Assembly (NCBI RefSeq): GCF_910592395.1
Contig: NC_088311.1
Span: 3,474,501 to 3,538,500, forward strand
DNA length: 64,000 nucleotides
DNA from: Lineus longissimus
Taxonomy: Eukaryota > Nemertea > Pilidiophora > Heteronemertea > Lineidae
Reading direction: 5' to 3'
Positions 14,701-28,317 of this stretch are shown here, piece by piece. The translations under genes and the position numbers were made by a program. Position 1 is the first letter of the stretch. Every line of letters begins with the position of its first letter. The notes under the pieces are model-generated. The model did not search any database, had not been told where the DNA came from, and saw only the letters and a list, made by a program, of their open reading frames with translations.

Positions 14701-14880
14701 TCTGCAGTTATTTCAAGAAATGTGGCTCTGTAAATTCCACTATCATTAATTCACTGTCCTATGCCTCAAATGGAACTGGCCCTAAATGGACCAGTACAGT
14801 TATTTCAAGAGATGTGATATAGTGTTAACTCCACACTCGTATAATAAGTTCACTGTCCTTTGCCTCAAATGGAAATTCAT
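14701..14880 (+). repeat. two-copy direct duplication, about 100 bp unit
   Basis: The segment starting near 14705 (CAGTTATTTCAAGAAATGTG, later CACTGTCC and GCCTCAAATGGAA) recurs near 14795 (CAGTTATTTCAAGAGATGTG, CACTGTCC, GCCTCAAATGGAA). The copies differ by scattered substitutions and small indels. Confidence 0.65.
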
Positions 14881-15599
14881 TCCCCTTGACCCCAGATCTA
14901 TGCCATATGCAGATTATCTTAGATGCCCAAGCACTCTGCTCGTGCACAACAGCAGAAGTCTAGCTGGGGTTCAATACAAATCATGTTGTAATTAAAAGAC
15001 TTAGTGTCATTGGCGAGCTGCAGAAAAGTGTCTCCTATCCTACATTGTTGAAGATCATACCTCTTCCATTCATTTTATTGATGTTTCATCAGGTGAATTG
15101 CTGAGATGATTGTTAATATTCAGTACTTTGACAAAACATCAACACACTGTTCAAGCAACGACATGTTTTTGTACCACTGCGATAAAAGTGAAAAGCCAAC
15201 ACTGACATTAGCAAAGACAGGTTTGGCTGATAAAGTTCCACAGTTTATCTAACTGCGCATATTTCATCATTAGACAATTGTGTTGGACTAGTTCTCCTAG
15301 GGATTTTATGGTCTGTTACACCAATTCTAGTTTTAGACTAGTGATAGTCATGGCTACAGCAGGTCTGTTGTTTAAGGAGGATCTGGAAACTCCTCCCAAA
15401 CATGTTCCCATACTGTTTTCATGCTGTTATTGTGTCATTCCATATCTGTGCTCTGTATACATTGATTTCTTGGCAAATAAATGAGATTTACACAATTTAG
15501 TCTTGTTTTTTATCAGTATGTGTTTGTGGTTTTGGTGATGACCTTCTAAAGGGTTCGGGCCCATCTCAGGAAAGGGTCCATGAATTTTAGTAAGATGGA

Positions 15600-18500
15600 A
15601 CCCTGCTGGTTCTTAGGGTGACTTTACTTAAACTACTGGTCAATTTCTATGAATATCATTTCAAATAAGTGGGGAACACCTGGAGCACCCCAGTGTCTGC
15701 ATGCATCTCCTAAGTCAGACCAGACCTGGACCTCTAGGGTCGTGACATCTTCCCGGAGCAGGCATTTGGGTAGTTTCTAAAATACACTCAATAGGAGCAA
15801 TGGAATCCAGACAGCCAGAGCTCATTGACCCAGGACTGTCTCCCACATCCTCTTTGATCCTCATACAGCATACAGAGTTCCTGTATTGAAGGTGCATAAG
15901 AGCTACATCCAAGAGAGAACACAAAACATTGGTGAAATGCAGATGCATTACAGAGACTGGTGGCATACACTCTACTTCTTCCATTACCCTTTGGAGGAGA
16001 TAGCAAGCAGTTACAGATCAAGTGATTGGAACAAAATTTCAACAAGATTTTGGGTCTGGTTGTGCATGCACATGATTGATTACTCGTGCATGTGTTAAAC
16101 CAGATACAAAATCTCAGTAATCTTGTTCAGACTGCAAGCAATCATGGCACTGATTCAAAGATCTCAGAGTGAATACCTCGGTCACTCCTTCATGTCACTC
16201 CTTCATGTCACTCCTTGTGCTCTTTATACCAATCCTGCACTGACTGCCATCAGAAAGTACCTGCAGGGTAAAGGGTTGTCCTTGGACTCGAGCCCATGAA
16301 AAGGTCATCAATTTCTATCGGTTCTCCATCTCCCACTTTGGCTCTCCAACCGGCCAATTTGAATATGACATTTCCTTTTTCATCCCACCAGGCCCTTCCG
16401 TTACCTTTTCACACCAAAGCACGAAAGCCATGTACAAAGCCTTTGAGGTCTCTGAGACCTTAACCTTTGAGGTCGGTGCTACCTTTAGATGGCTTTATTT
16501 GACCACACTCTTCCCTAGCTTTAACAACAAAGACACCTTTTGATGACAAAATCTTCAAAGTTTTTTTGAGGGTGACAATAACAATGTTAAGATGCTGTAT
16601 ACGATCATAAAAGACACAATTGCCTTGACACTGGTCAAAGACTATGACAGATAATTACAATGTTTGTTCTGATGTGCAGTCCCTTATCGAGGAAGTTAAA
16701 CTAAAGTGCCCTAATGCTATCTCTTGTGGTTTAACAGAACTAAAGCGGCATCTACTGCTTCTCTTGTGGGCATTAGATTTGTTGCATGCCATTGGTTAGG
16801 GGCCAACTGAGATCGCTCAAGACTTGTGACGCATCCTCCCAGAGCAGGCCTTTGAATCATTCCTGAAATACACACACAAAATTGATTGAGTGTAATAGGA
16901 ATGATACAAAGGCGTGATTTATGTTATAATATGACTCCATCTTTGGCCAAGAAGGATTCACTTATCACTGGCCAGTCATCCTGTTCAGATGATACAGGGT
17001 CTTTTGCTTGCCCCATCATAGGAACCAGTAGCAAAAGTGATTTCACTTGAAGTCTCCATCAAAGTAAATAATGCTCATGACTGTATGATGATACTCTTCT
17101 TAGTCAATGAAAGTAACAAACCAATAATCGATGGAAGCCCTTGTCTACTTTGCAACACTGAAATGTCAAGGTATAGATCTCTACCAATCATTTTCATATC
17201 AAATTTCTTCCTCCAGGAACTCTCCAAGGTACTGTAACATTCTAGACAATCCTTGATGGGAACCGTGGCCCTTGTCATCTCCACTACTCATAATCCCTTC
17301 CATCAAAGCGCAACCTGATCCACATCCTCAGGGCAGGCGTATGACGTCATTTAAAGAGAACCAGATTACGGGTCCAGGGCGGCATGCAGCAGATGGCTGC
17401 TTCTCCACTCCGCATCTCCTGTGCCAAACGCTGACATTTCCAAGGAATGGGTTTCTCAGTTGGTTCTGCGTCACCACGATGCAATTACCAGCCACTTAAG
17501 TGCTAACTAGGACTGAAATCAGATATTCTGCACCTAAAGGGGTACTTTCCTCACCTTAATCGGTTTTATATCTCTGGTAACAGTACATTCAAGTAACACA
17601 ATGTCAGAGCAGTTGCCCGAGTGTGGTATCCATCGAAAGAAATAACTGTACCAGTACCAGTAGGAACAAATTATACGATTAGTCATAGTGAGCTTTCGCC
17701 AGCACCTGGGTAGGCCAACAACTATGTTAAGCGAAGATTCATCTATTTATCGAGCATGAGCACACTAAAGAAGATCACTCAATCTACAAATGTAGTTGCT
17801 TGAATAATCAGGCAGTTGCGAAAGCTCACTATCAAAATGATGAGACTGTGGAAGTTGACGGCCATGACGAATGGTGTAGAGGTGGGGGTTTGTCAGACGA
17901 TGGAACCTGTTGAGCACTTATTTTTACGTGCCTGCGATTTCAAGGGCTGCCACATTCGATTTGGCTCCGATATCACTAGAACACCTCCTCTGGCTATCCC
18001 GACAACCTTTCCAAGTCAGGCCTACATCATATCATCCCGAGGAAATAAGGGGTTTAACGCTCGCTTTTCCAGCACTGCTTGTTTGTCTGGCCGAAAAAGT
18101 TAATGTTACCCCCAATTTCCACAGGATGTCATCATATAGGGCTAGTTACAATCCACCAGTCCAGTCTGAAAGCTTATCCAGTGACAGGAGAAGGGTGATT
18201 GCTCCGAAGACAATGCCCACCCACAACCGGATACTCATCTTTACCTTTCAAATGGTATGTTTCCTGTAATGATATTATCACAGAGTGGTATGGTCGCCAG
18301 TGTGGGGGTACAAGGCCCTTTTTGATTATCTCCTTCCTTTGAAGATCTAGAATAGCCTTTTAGAAATCGTCTCTTTCTTTGTAGATCTAGTATATCCTTC
18401 TTCTTAATGTCTTTGACAGGTATTCTCAGCTTTTTGTGCAGTAGTTGTCTTCATACGAATAATTTACCATGGAAATCAAAGAAACAATCCACAAAACATG

Positions 18501-19310
18501 TATATAAGATCATAATTTATTATTTATCTTGACAGCAACTCATGGCATATATCACACCTAGGCTTCATGTCTAAAAATGTTCACTCCTGTCATTTTCCAA
18601 GACTGATTATACTCAACATGAAGAGGACACCGGCAAATACATTAAAATCCAATTCTCACCCCGCTGAAAGAGGTGTGGATTGAAGCCTCCCACTGCTGGC
18701 TCCTGCCTGCCTAAGTGGTCTTAACCAATTCCATGGACATGGATGTACCCCCTGGGCTTATGGGCCAATGCCTTTCCCTGTAGTCCTGGCCTTTTTTGAC
18801 CCAAAGCATTTAGAACCTGACACTTAAAACATACCCACCTTCTCCAAAAGAAATGCAGGTTCTAATCAAATGTTTTTAGTTACCACAGGTACATCACCAG
18901 CATACAATACTAGACAGACTGGAAGAACAGTCCAATGGCCACATTCTGTGTTTTGTAGGTGGCCAAGTGCACCTTATACCTGATACACATATTGTGCCGA
19001 CGTGGTACGGACAAACCCAGCATATAACTCTAGAATGGCTTCAATGGACTCATCTTCCGGCATGTATAGCAGTGCTTGCTTTTACACAGTGGTGACTGTC
19101 AATTTGACACTGTCGTTTGTAAAGTTAGTTTAGTTCATTTCAAAAGACACCATAGTTCCAAAGTCATTCTCCTGAAGATACCAAGACACACATGGAAATT
19201 TTCCAGCTTCATGCCTACAGTGTCATCATCCAGCAGAGGAGTTTGTCATCAGAATCGTAAGCGTCAAGATGAGTAATCAAGCACCAAGTCAATCCATGCA
19301 CCAGCAAACC
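15600..19310. other. unassigned region with exon-like open stretches
   Basis: Several stretches look more protein-like than the surroundings, but I cannot name a family or chain them. On the - strand: about 19085-18970 encodes MPEDESIEAILELYAGF and runs to a GTATAAG donor; 18430-18252 is open for about 60 codons and ends at a GTAAAG donor; 16868 downward follows a good TTTCAG acceptor and is open for about 50 codons. At 16244-16543 the + strand is open for 99 codons, while 16250-16405 is also open on the - strand, so the coding strand there is unclear. An ATG just after the 18252 donor starts MSIRLWVGIVFGAITLLLSL, which resembles a signal anchor. Chance open frames are a real alternative. Confidence 0.25.
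15735..16880. repeat. diverged duplicated segment (15735-15795 and 16825-16890)
   Basis: The block GTGACATCTTCCCGGAGCAG near 15752 resembles GTGACGCATCCTCCCAGAGC near 16828, and both are followed by AAATACAC and a run mentioning ATTGAGTG or CTCAATAG. On the - strand both have a GTGTATTTCAG-like or GTGTATTTTAG-like acceptor just before a PA.G.C coding-like stretch, so this could be an exon duplication. Confidence 0.4.
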
Positions 19311-19954
19311 TGAAAGATATAAAAGAAAGGGCAGTTAGAAAAATTGTATTTTGAAGCGAGATTCTTTGAGTTTATTAGTGAAAATAGGAAAATACTTGCA
19401 AAACCAAACAATCCAAGAAGTGTATTTCAAGCGGGGTTCCTGTTCAGCTCTATCCAAGGGCAAGGAAGAAGCCATTGGCCTCTAATGTACAGGGCATGTA
19501 CTCCTCCCTCTATCTGTTGGTTTTAAATCTATCAGAAAAAAAGGTGCTGAAAGAAATGAGACAGTATTGAGTAGATGTTGCCATTCTCTTTGAAAAGGAA
19601 TGCTCCTAAAAAGTTATTGAAAAGACTTAAAAAGTTTGAAAGTTGTTGAAATATGATATACAATGTATTAAAGCAGGGATGAAAAATGATCGAGCATGCA
19701 TCTTGATCATTCTGTAGGCTGAATAAGAATTTCACCAAACAAACCCCACTCTACTTCAGATGCCACGGACAAATATGTTCTCATCACCTCTTCCTGTAAT
19801 GTTCCCGCTTTTCCCTGCGAGAGCTAGCAATGGTCCCCAGCACTGAGTTGCCCCCAGACATCTGACGCCTATGACAAAGGTTAACTTAATCAGCGTTTGA
19901 TGAAATCTCACGAGCTTCCTTTTACAGTAAAGGTTAACTGAATTTATAACACCG

Positions 19955-20175
19955 GAGTCATGATATGTCACAGATCGAAAAGATACTCAGAGCTGCCATG
20001 GTAGAGACAAATAGCAACGTTGAAAGTGTAACATGTTTGTGGTCAATATCGCGAGTCATGATATGTCACAGATTGATGGGATACTCAGAGCTGCTGTGGT
20101 AGAAAAGAAAAGCGCTGTTGGAAGTGTGACCTTAAATACGGCCAATACCCCAGTCATGATATGTCACAGATTGAA
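19955..20175 (+). repeat. three-copy tandem repeat, about 90-105 bp unit
   Basis: The motif AGTCATGATATGTCACAGAT occurs near 19957, 20055 and 20151. The first two copies continue with a run resembling GATACTCAGAGCTGC, then a purine-rich stretch ending in GAAAGTGT or GGAAGTGT. Copies are diverged and none gives a long open frame in phase with the others. Confidence 0.7.
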
Positions 20176-20300
20176 GAGATGTGAGAACTACACCAATAGT
20201 AAAAATACTGAAGCCACAGTACCCCTAATGGTGATGGTGAATTCTATTCCATGCAACGTTGTCTTCACCTACAAACATCTGTACTGGTTAATGTACAGGA

Positions 20301-20535
20301 AAGCCATTCAAATAAAGGTGAACCCTATTCTCAAGTTGATGATGCTCCACGAAAATTGAGTGAAACATTAGATATGCCTTCCTCCTCCAACACTAAGCTT
20401 ATTCAATCTTGTCGTGTAATTACGAGCAATTCATCCCAGGTTTCTAATGTGGCAGATTCGTTGTGCAGGCCAGTATCTTCGAAAGGTCAGCTGGCTCTAA
20501 CCTGCCAACTCCCGAAGGCAATCTGTGAACCATGA
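20301..20535 (+). other. possible Ser-rich terminal exon, unrecognised
   Basis: After TGTACAG the + strand is open for about 77 codons to a TGA at 20533-20535, encoding a Ser/Pro-rich, low-hydrophobic stretch including PSSSNTKLIQSCRVITSNSS. It could be the tail of a membrane or signalling protein or simply a chance open frame; no partner exon was identified. Confidence 0.2.
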
Positions 20536-21089
20536 CGTCAGAGTTCGTGTCGTCAATCACTCAAGATTACGCCATTGTCTCCCTTCATCGTTGTTCTATA
20601 GTATGTCAAATGTCAACATTTTATGACGATATTTTATGTTTCGTTAATGATTGCAGGAGGTGAGATGAAGATTGTCAAGCTTAAAATGTAAGTAGGTGGC
20701 ATTTTAAACTGACCTGTGAGTGTGAGACACCAGCAAAATTGCAATGGACCAAATTTCTGACTGTGCTGATATATTCCTTCATGACATTCTTTGGTGTGAA
20801 ATATTCAAATTCAAGGCTTCAGATTGTTATTCAGAACGGTTAAAGTTGCCTATGGGAAGTAACAATTTCATGCCGATGAGACAAATTTTGTTGCGACATT
20901 ATATCATGCTGAAGTGAAGCATTTAACTGCGACTTAGAAAGGTTAATTGCGCTGATAAATTATCCCTGTATCAAGTGAAGTAAGAGCAGTATTTATGCAG
21001 TGACACCTAATTCCTAATATGATATAATAGGAGAGGTAAAAGTACCTGACATTTTCAGTTGTACTCTTGGCGGAAAGCTGTAAAACACA

Positions 21090-21259
21090 TGGGGCCGAAT
21101 TTACGAAGGGTGTTTAAGAGTTAGACGCGTGTAAATTCTACATAATCAGTTTCAGGGCCTAATGCGGTTTTCATGAAGAAACCCTGCAAGGCCCTGACTC
21201 TGTCTATTCAGACATTAAACGCTGTTTTAAGCTAAACACCCTTTGTAAATTCGGCCCAT
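21090..21259. mobile_element. 170 bp MITE-like foldback element
   Basis: The left arm GGGCCGAATTTACGAAGGGT continues to GTTTA, and the right arm at 21233-21259 is its inverse with one or two mismatches (TAAACACCCTTTGTAAATTC then GGCCCA). The outer bases ATGGG/CCCAT also pair. No transposase is present, so it would be non-autonomous. Confidence 0.75.
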
Positions 21260-21299
21260 GTTGTTTTCAGTAATACAGGATCGTTATAGAAGGCGGTCA

Positions 21300-21590
21300 A
21301 ATACAGTGGTAGGTTCTTTGGGAAATGAGGTCAAACACATAGCACTTTCAGTGGTAGATTCTTTAGGAAATGAGGTCAAACACATTGCATTTTCAGTGGT
21401 AATGGTTCTTTAGGAAATGAGGTCAAACACATTGCTTTTTCAGTGGTAATGGTTCTTTAGGAAATGAGGTCAAACACATTGCATTTTCAGTGGTAATGGT
21501 TCTTTAGGAAATAAGGTCAAACATATAGCATTTTCAGTGGTAAGGTTCTTTAAGCAAAAAGGTAAAAACATGGCATTTTTAGTAGGCATA
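21300..21590 (+). repeat. minisatellite, about 47 bp unit, six copies
   Basis: The unit contains CAGTGGTAATGGTTCTTTAG then GAAATGAGGTCAAACACATT. Copies 2-5 are nearly identical while the outer ones are more diverged, as expected for an array edited by unequal exchange. It begins 40 bases after the 21090-21259 foldback element. Confidence 0.85.
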
Positions 21591-21599
21591 GCTAATCCA

Positions 21600-24500
21600 G
21601 GCCTTTAAGGAAAGAAACTAAGCTTTCATCAGTACTCTCACCATATTCCTGCCAGTGTAAACATACCTCAGCTTTCTCGATGGCAAGCTTCCACCCACCG
21701 GATAGTGGATCACTCCGCTTGCCTCATCATCATATCTCATTCATGTGCCTCAAGACTGAAAACAACCTCGCTGAACCTAAGCTCTTGATGACGCAGTTTG
21801 CCGCTAAGGATTAGACGCGATCGCAGCAATCTGATTGGCCAACCAGGAGAACTAATGGGAATTGTGGATTCTTGCTACCGGTACGTAATAGATGTGCTTT
21901 AGCAACTGTTTACTGAAAGCTTCAAGGTATACATATTTTATAGGAAGAAATGAACTCTTGGCCATGAACGTAAGAGGAAAATCAAAACAACACGCATGAC
22001 GCTGGCTATAGGTGAAAGGAATGAAAATATTTTTGTTGTTTTCAGATTAGATATGAAAGGTTGTTGTTGTTGGTAGTTTTCTTTTCCCAAACCATGGTAA
22101 CGTTTTGTTTGTTACAGTGAGTGTTGATGACGTGCCACTCTGTTCAGCAGCAGTTGGGCTCATACACCTACTGACTCTGTCTTTAGGTTGGAATGATGAG
22201 TCCAGCAAACTTCTCAGATTTTTGTTCTCACCAATGTGTCGACTATAAAGTCACTTCAAATCAATTGATCAGAATGAGGCTTATAGGATATGACATGGTT
22301 GCCAAATCATTTGAACAATCCAAAAAATAACTGGCATTTCTTTTGTTCCCTGGTAACCTTGAATAACAAATCAGATTATCAAGGTTGTACTGGCTCAACC
22401 TTTCTACACCCTTTGTCTTTCTGTACCCTATGCGAAATACCCCCTCTAACAAAACCAAACCTACTCAAGTTATCTTTGCACTGGCTAGCATCCACTGCAC
22501 TAATTATCAAAAATATATAAAAGTAAAGAAAGCAACAATGGTAAATACCGTGAATACCCCAGGATGTTATTCGCCCAGCTCAGTGCTCATCATTATGAAA
22601 TACCGCTACATTAGTCAAGGGCAACACTCATCAGGATTCATTCATCGAGGGCGAGTCTCCTGTTGATGCACGTTACCATGACGATAGCATCATTAAAGGA
22701 GAAGCGTGTTTTCATTCACTGGTTGATGACGTCAATGGTGACATACAGAAGGTGGATAACCATCCTGGGATTTGGCGAGAATCCAAATCAACGAAGCGCA
22801 AACATCGAAGAGGTAAAGGTGGGAATTGAGTGTTGTAGGCCATTGAGTTTGCGGCAAATAGAGAAAATAGTGAATTTGTTGACAGCACTTTTCAAGAGGT
22901 GGTGTATGATATATTAACACCTAAATTGATTAAGATATCCCACTACTTGACGCATTACTTCAGATTCATATGTCAAAATGTTCCTGTATGCGAAAATTCA
23001 ATACCATGATTTGAAAAAAATGACAAAATAGAAAAAATAATGCAAATGGGGAGGAAGAAAAACAGCTAGTCTGGATACATTATATCGTCATTTTCACACA
23101 TTTTTTAGCCAATTCCTTGAGGTTCCTGAAGTTCTTGACTTCTAGATCCCTTAAAACCTGTATGGCAATGTCATATAGGATCAGCCATATGGCTACAGAG
23201 ACTAGTTCCAGATTCGGATTAATTTCATCAAATACTGAAAGAAAAAAACCAAGTTGAATGCAAGTTAAATGTATGACGAAGATTCAGAAGATACACTAAC
23301 GTCAGAGCCAAAGATCTTCGAGAACGAAATATTGGATCAAAGAAACAGCCAGGGACTAAACTGCCGAGAGCAAAAGCTAATTGACGCTGTTAAACTTGTA
23401 AAAAATATGTTCTTTGTTGATGATTGGAAAAAATAAGTTAGTATTTTTAAGATCGACATTAGTATTGAATCATTGGCTGAAGTTACATCAAACCGAAAGA
23501 AATGCTTGAGCCAGGAAACTAAAAATAGATCGCAATATCAACTGTTTAAAAGTTGCAACCTACACTTGTTCACAGATTTAGCAAAGCCTTTGTCGATTCT
23601 GCTCCCAACGGCGCCAAGTCTTCGCATGTTTTTTTAAATCCATAAAACGTGATATCGGTATTCTTTTGTAATCGATACGGTGGCACAATCGCTGCGTTCA
23701 TTCACATGTACAAACATGAATTAGATATGCGGAATGACGACTATAGTACGCAACAGGTAACGCACATTCATTCATAAATATTGGTCACGTGACCAAGCTC
23801 ATGCAACATCAATGAAAATAACGAAGATTGTCTAACATAACATCACTGTAACTTGGAACACTGCCAATACTTTTTACATCGGCATGATAAAGTCAACAAA
23901 ATATGCTTTGGGAAGAAGGAGGATAACATAAAGTCGATAGTGTGTACTGTAACAACCAATTGCACTGGGCCATTCATGTGGAATTTCAGAGCCTTACCAC
24001 CCATGACGTCATCAACCCTGGGTCAATCAGTGATAGTAACACTGGTACTTTTTTACTTGACAATTGACATCGGTTATGGGTTCTTCTGAGATTTCAGAGC
24101 TTGTCAATATATAAGACTATGACCCTTCCAGTTGTCTTCCCTTAAAATCCGAAGGCTTCTGCATGGAAGGTCAACTGACCATGAGACCTTGACTTGTACC
24201 AGTTGATCTGACAAATTAATGTTAACTGCCCACGCACCATTACCAACTCAGAGTCGGCAAATGGCCAAGGGAAGTCCCATCAGCTACATTAGATCACTTG
24301 GAAGGACTGCCATCTATCCAAACCACACACCAAAGCAGCGTTCAATACTGACGCTACAGCTGCACTCGGGAAGAGAATGCAACGTTACACAAGATAATTA
24401 ACGCGATTGACGTCATAGAGTCGATATCACGGATAATGACAATAGTAACTTTCCCAGGGATTTCCTAAGTGGCCTTGTTTATTGCATTAGGTTTCTTCTC

Positions 24501-24950
24501 ACATGACATCTCATCATTTTAAGTACAATTCTTCTGACTTGAGCAATATTGACCTAGATCACTAGCAGGCACCAACCCTTGACTAAAGGTCATTTTGGTA
24601 CCCAATACGAAAAGGAAACAATCGGATATTGTGAAACAATCAAGTTTTTATGGAAGATTGAGAGCATAGAAGATACTACTCGATCAGTAGTGGTAACCAA
24701 GGCTGACATCTACTCGTACAGCCTGACCTCAGTAATTTTGAAAATTGGATGATATTTTGGTTCATCAACAGTGGTCATCCAGTACTATAAAAAACGGCGT
24801 AATTCATTTTAAGACCTAGATTTCTTCAACCTTTGAAAAGAAATTCGAGACAAGCCAGAGGAGTACAGCACTGACTGTCTTCACATGCACCAAGTGGTTT
24901 ACTACCAAAAGGGCACGTATACTCAGGAGAGTATAGGAGACTGGAAGCCA
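21600..24950. other. non-coding, nothing recognised
   Basis: Open frames are short and overlap on both strands without good splice context. I see no tRNA, transposase or known domain. Confidence 0.35.
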
Positions 24951-25340
24951 AGATAGGTCAGGTGGGTACATCATCGATGTCCAGAGACAGATGGGTACAG
25001 CATTATTGTCAACTGCTCGATCACACCGAGTGACCTCAGATAGACCTTACCTCAAGATCGGTCAGATGGGTACAAATTAATGTCCACAGATCTATCACAC
25101 TGACTGACCTCAGATAGACCTTACCTCAAGATAGGTCAGATGGGTACAAATTAACGTCCACAGATCGATCACACAGACTGACATGAGATAGACCCTACCT
25201 CAAATTAGGTCAGTTGAATACATGATTGATATCTCCATATAGATCACACTGACTGACCTCAGATAGACCTTACTTCAAGATAGGTCAGATGGGTACATCA
25301 TTGATATCCATGTACAGATAGATCACATTGTGACTGGCCT
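24951..25340 (+). repeat. satellite-like tandem array, about 77 bp unit
   Basis: About five copies of a unit containing AGATAGGTCAGATGGGTACA, then CAGATCGATCACACTGACTG and ACCTCAGATAGACCTTACCT. Copies vary at several positions, and the second copy has a shortened start. Confidence 0.85.
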
Positions 25341-28317
25341 CTATTCTGATATATTTCAAACTTTATCATAATTGTTTCATGGTGTTTCAATTAAAGCAGG
25401 TCAAATACACCCTTCTTTGCAGCACCCAAGGGGTTAAATGTTATCAGGGACTGACACTGTTGATATTAAGTCGAGAAGATGTGCCGGGGGTCAATTAGTT
25501 TGAATGTCGTCACTGATGATGGAAATGTCATCGGGTCATCGGCTCACATGTCATAGAGGGATTACACACTGAATTATGGATTTAACAGGTTTCACCCTAC
25601 ACACTTGCTTCTCAACAGACAACACGCTTCATAATAGACAGGATGGATCAGCAACACTGACAACGAAAGATTTTGGTACCTTTTGCACCAAAATGTTTCA
25701 AGCTGTGCATCATACAAATGATATCCCTACGGTTTTCCCAGAGTACTGGTCTTCAAAAACGTTTTGGATAGTTTAGTCATGAGACTCAGCAGTACCTTCA
25801 GCAGCGCCTTCAATTTGCTGGCATACATCCGGCACCTGCTAATCTCTGTAAATCTTTCGCAATCCAGCAATAGCTAGAACCAGCATTGTACGTGTTGTAT
25901 TGAACTTATCCTTTAAGGAATACCTCACAAATGGGCAACGTGCAGAAGTACCTGAGAGCCAAAAAAAAGAACAATTCCTTTGAAGAGAGATAACAGAAAG
26001 TAGTATTGTCCAGGGCCTCTGGTTTGGAATGGCTAATTACGGTAATGCTGTTAGAATACAAAGAATTGAGAGCCAATACAGGAGCCAATGTGACAACTTG
26101 AAGGAGGCTGAGAGAAAGCAATTCTGTGTTTCTCAAGTGTGGCCTCCATTCTGGTAGTGATGCCAATTGATTTTTCAATATGGCACTGTCGAATGACTTT
26201 GGAGGAACTACAAACTCTCACTGAAGTCTTGTACTTGTAGACCAACTAAATGTGTAGAGTGGTCCATCAGTTTGATATACCACTTCAGCAAGTACATTCG
26301 GCACTGTTCAGAACCAGCGCAGATGAACCTTGACAACAGGTTAGGGTAGCATTGCAAAGACGATGATGTGAAAAAGATTGGCCTTCACATTGATATTTTA
26401 TTTAGATGACATAAACAACAAAAACTATATTAGTGGCCTTGATGAACAATCAGGAAGCAGGGTGATGATTAACAGAATTATATCAAAATGTCAGCCTTTG
26501 TATGGCTACTCCATGAAAGATTAATGCACCTTATAACTGCTTACACAAATCTGAAAAATCCGAGGTGCCACATCCAGGGTCATTGCGAAATATCAAACCC
26601 CAGGCTTGCGGTGACCTTCTCCGGGGTTGTCACAATCTGGACCCGGAAATTAAGAGTAGACGAGAGGACAAACAAGTGTTGTCTGTTTGAATACGGCAAG
26701 AGCCTGACAATAAATGTTTATAGTATGGTTACAGTAGAGGACAAATGATCAAAGTGAACCATTCTATTGACAATAATGTGTTACAGCATCTTCTCATCGT
26801 GCATGTTGATAAGAGAGATTTCTGGAAGCATTGTTAATCATCGTACTAATCATAAGAACTTTTTCTCAAAAGTGATTGTGCAACATTATCAAAGGGCAAG
26901 GTGCAGGGATGCTTGTTAACACCTTGCCCATTTGATTTTTAGATAAACCATACAAGCTTCCTCTTTTTCTTCAACTTCGTCTTGTTCCTTTATCTTGATG
27001 GCCATGCAAATGGTTCGTTTTAGGTTGAGCAATTGCTATTGAGAAGAACTGTCCTTAATACCAAAGGTCCAGTACACATCTCTGCTCCTTAATATCCTGG
27101 CCTCACTCCATGACACCAAAGCATTTTGAGCAAGATTGACTTGGCAAAGCGCTACAAAAATGTAACAGAATGTAACAAAAACAGTTTTTAGAGACCATCA
27201 TGTTTTAAAAAACAACACAAGGAAACACTCCATGATATTTTTTGGGCAGTGATGTTTTTGTAATGGTCCGTTCTGGTCATCTGATTTAGTTAGATGACTC
27301 AAGTTCCTCCAGAAAATAAAGATTTTCAACATATCTGAACCCCCTTTTCCAAACAAGTTAAGGATGAACAAAAACATGAACGTCACAACCCTGGCATGAG
27401 AGTGCCCAGCAAAGGTCATTTGGTACAAGTTCCTTGAGGCAAACTGAATATCAAAGTTAAGAGCCTTTTCATGTTAAAAGATATCAACTTTAAAGTCACA
27501 TCAGTATGTTGTTGTTGTTGTTATTCAGAATGACTTTTTCGTACGTGATTTTATTTACTAATGGACTGAAACATTTACACAGCAGATTCTATGACATTTA
27601 GTAATAACAATAGAAAATCTGATGGAAAATGGAAAAACAATTTACTGAGAATCACATGAGAGAATGTGTGGGTTTTGATATCCATCGGTATTCAACATGC
27701 CATTTTCGCAAGCAAGCTATTTGATAACTCCTGTTTTGTTAGATGAACAATCAATTTCAAGGTTATCTTTCGGATCAAGAAAAAAAATCATTCTAGTTAC
27801 TGAAGGTTGACGCACACTGAAAATGATGGCCTTTGTAGAACTTGGATGGGACCCCACCCAAATTCCAGTTGGATTCAAGTGAGATTCTATGGTAAGCAGC
27901 TTCATTCACCTTACACCCCCCCCCCCCCCCCCCAGCCCTCCCCATCTCACTTGGTGTCTAATGGCAAACTGGAGGTCCTGAGAAGGTAACCTCTGAAGTT
28001 ACTTTTATGGCAAGCTGAAGGACCATCTTCTTTATGAAGTTCATATTCTTTTTTCACTTTCTGCAACTTTTTATAAGCGAACACATATATGTGAGAAAAT
28101 GGATAAAATTTGATATTTTGATATTGATCAAAGAGGAGCTGGATATTGGTGAAAACACCCATTTTGACGTAATCGATGATACCAGTACTTGAAAGAGAAG
28201 GTCAAAGGGGTATCCCCAGGTTTGCTCTGGACGATGTAAGAAGTCCCAGCAAATGCCCGATATTAACATTCCGATAAAAAAAAACTTGCTCGATTGATTT
28301 TAAAGTATCAAAAGAGT
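25341..28317. other. non-coding, with a poly(C) run
   Basis: No exon recognised. A run of about 17 C residues at 27917-27933 is the only striking feature, along with a (GTT)n-like run near 27510. Confidence 0.35.

Larger units (their letters stand above)
9216..15600. other. MIDN 3' UTR and intergenic DNA
   Basis: No coding exon is recognisable. Candidate AATAAA signals lie at 9670-9675 and 14012-14017, so the MIDN 3' UTR could be about 0.45 kb or several kilobases long. The stretch also contains the TTAA-flanked element at 12789-13033 and a diverged duplication at 14701-14880, listed separately. Confidence 0.4.

Noticed and set aside
19955-20359. 108-codon + strand frame beginning MFVVNIASHDMSQ
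   Set aside because: Runs through the three-copy tandem repeat, and the other copies of the same unit carry stops in that frame.
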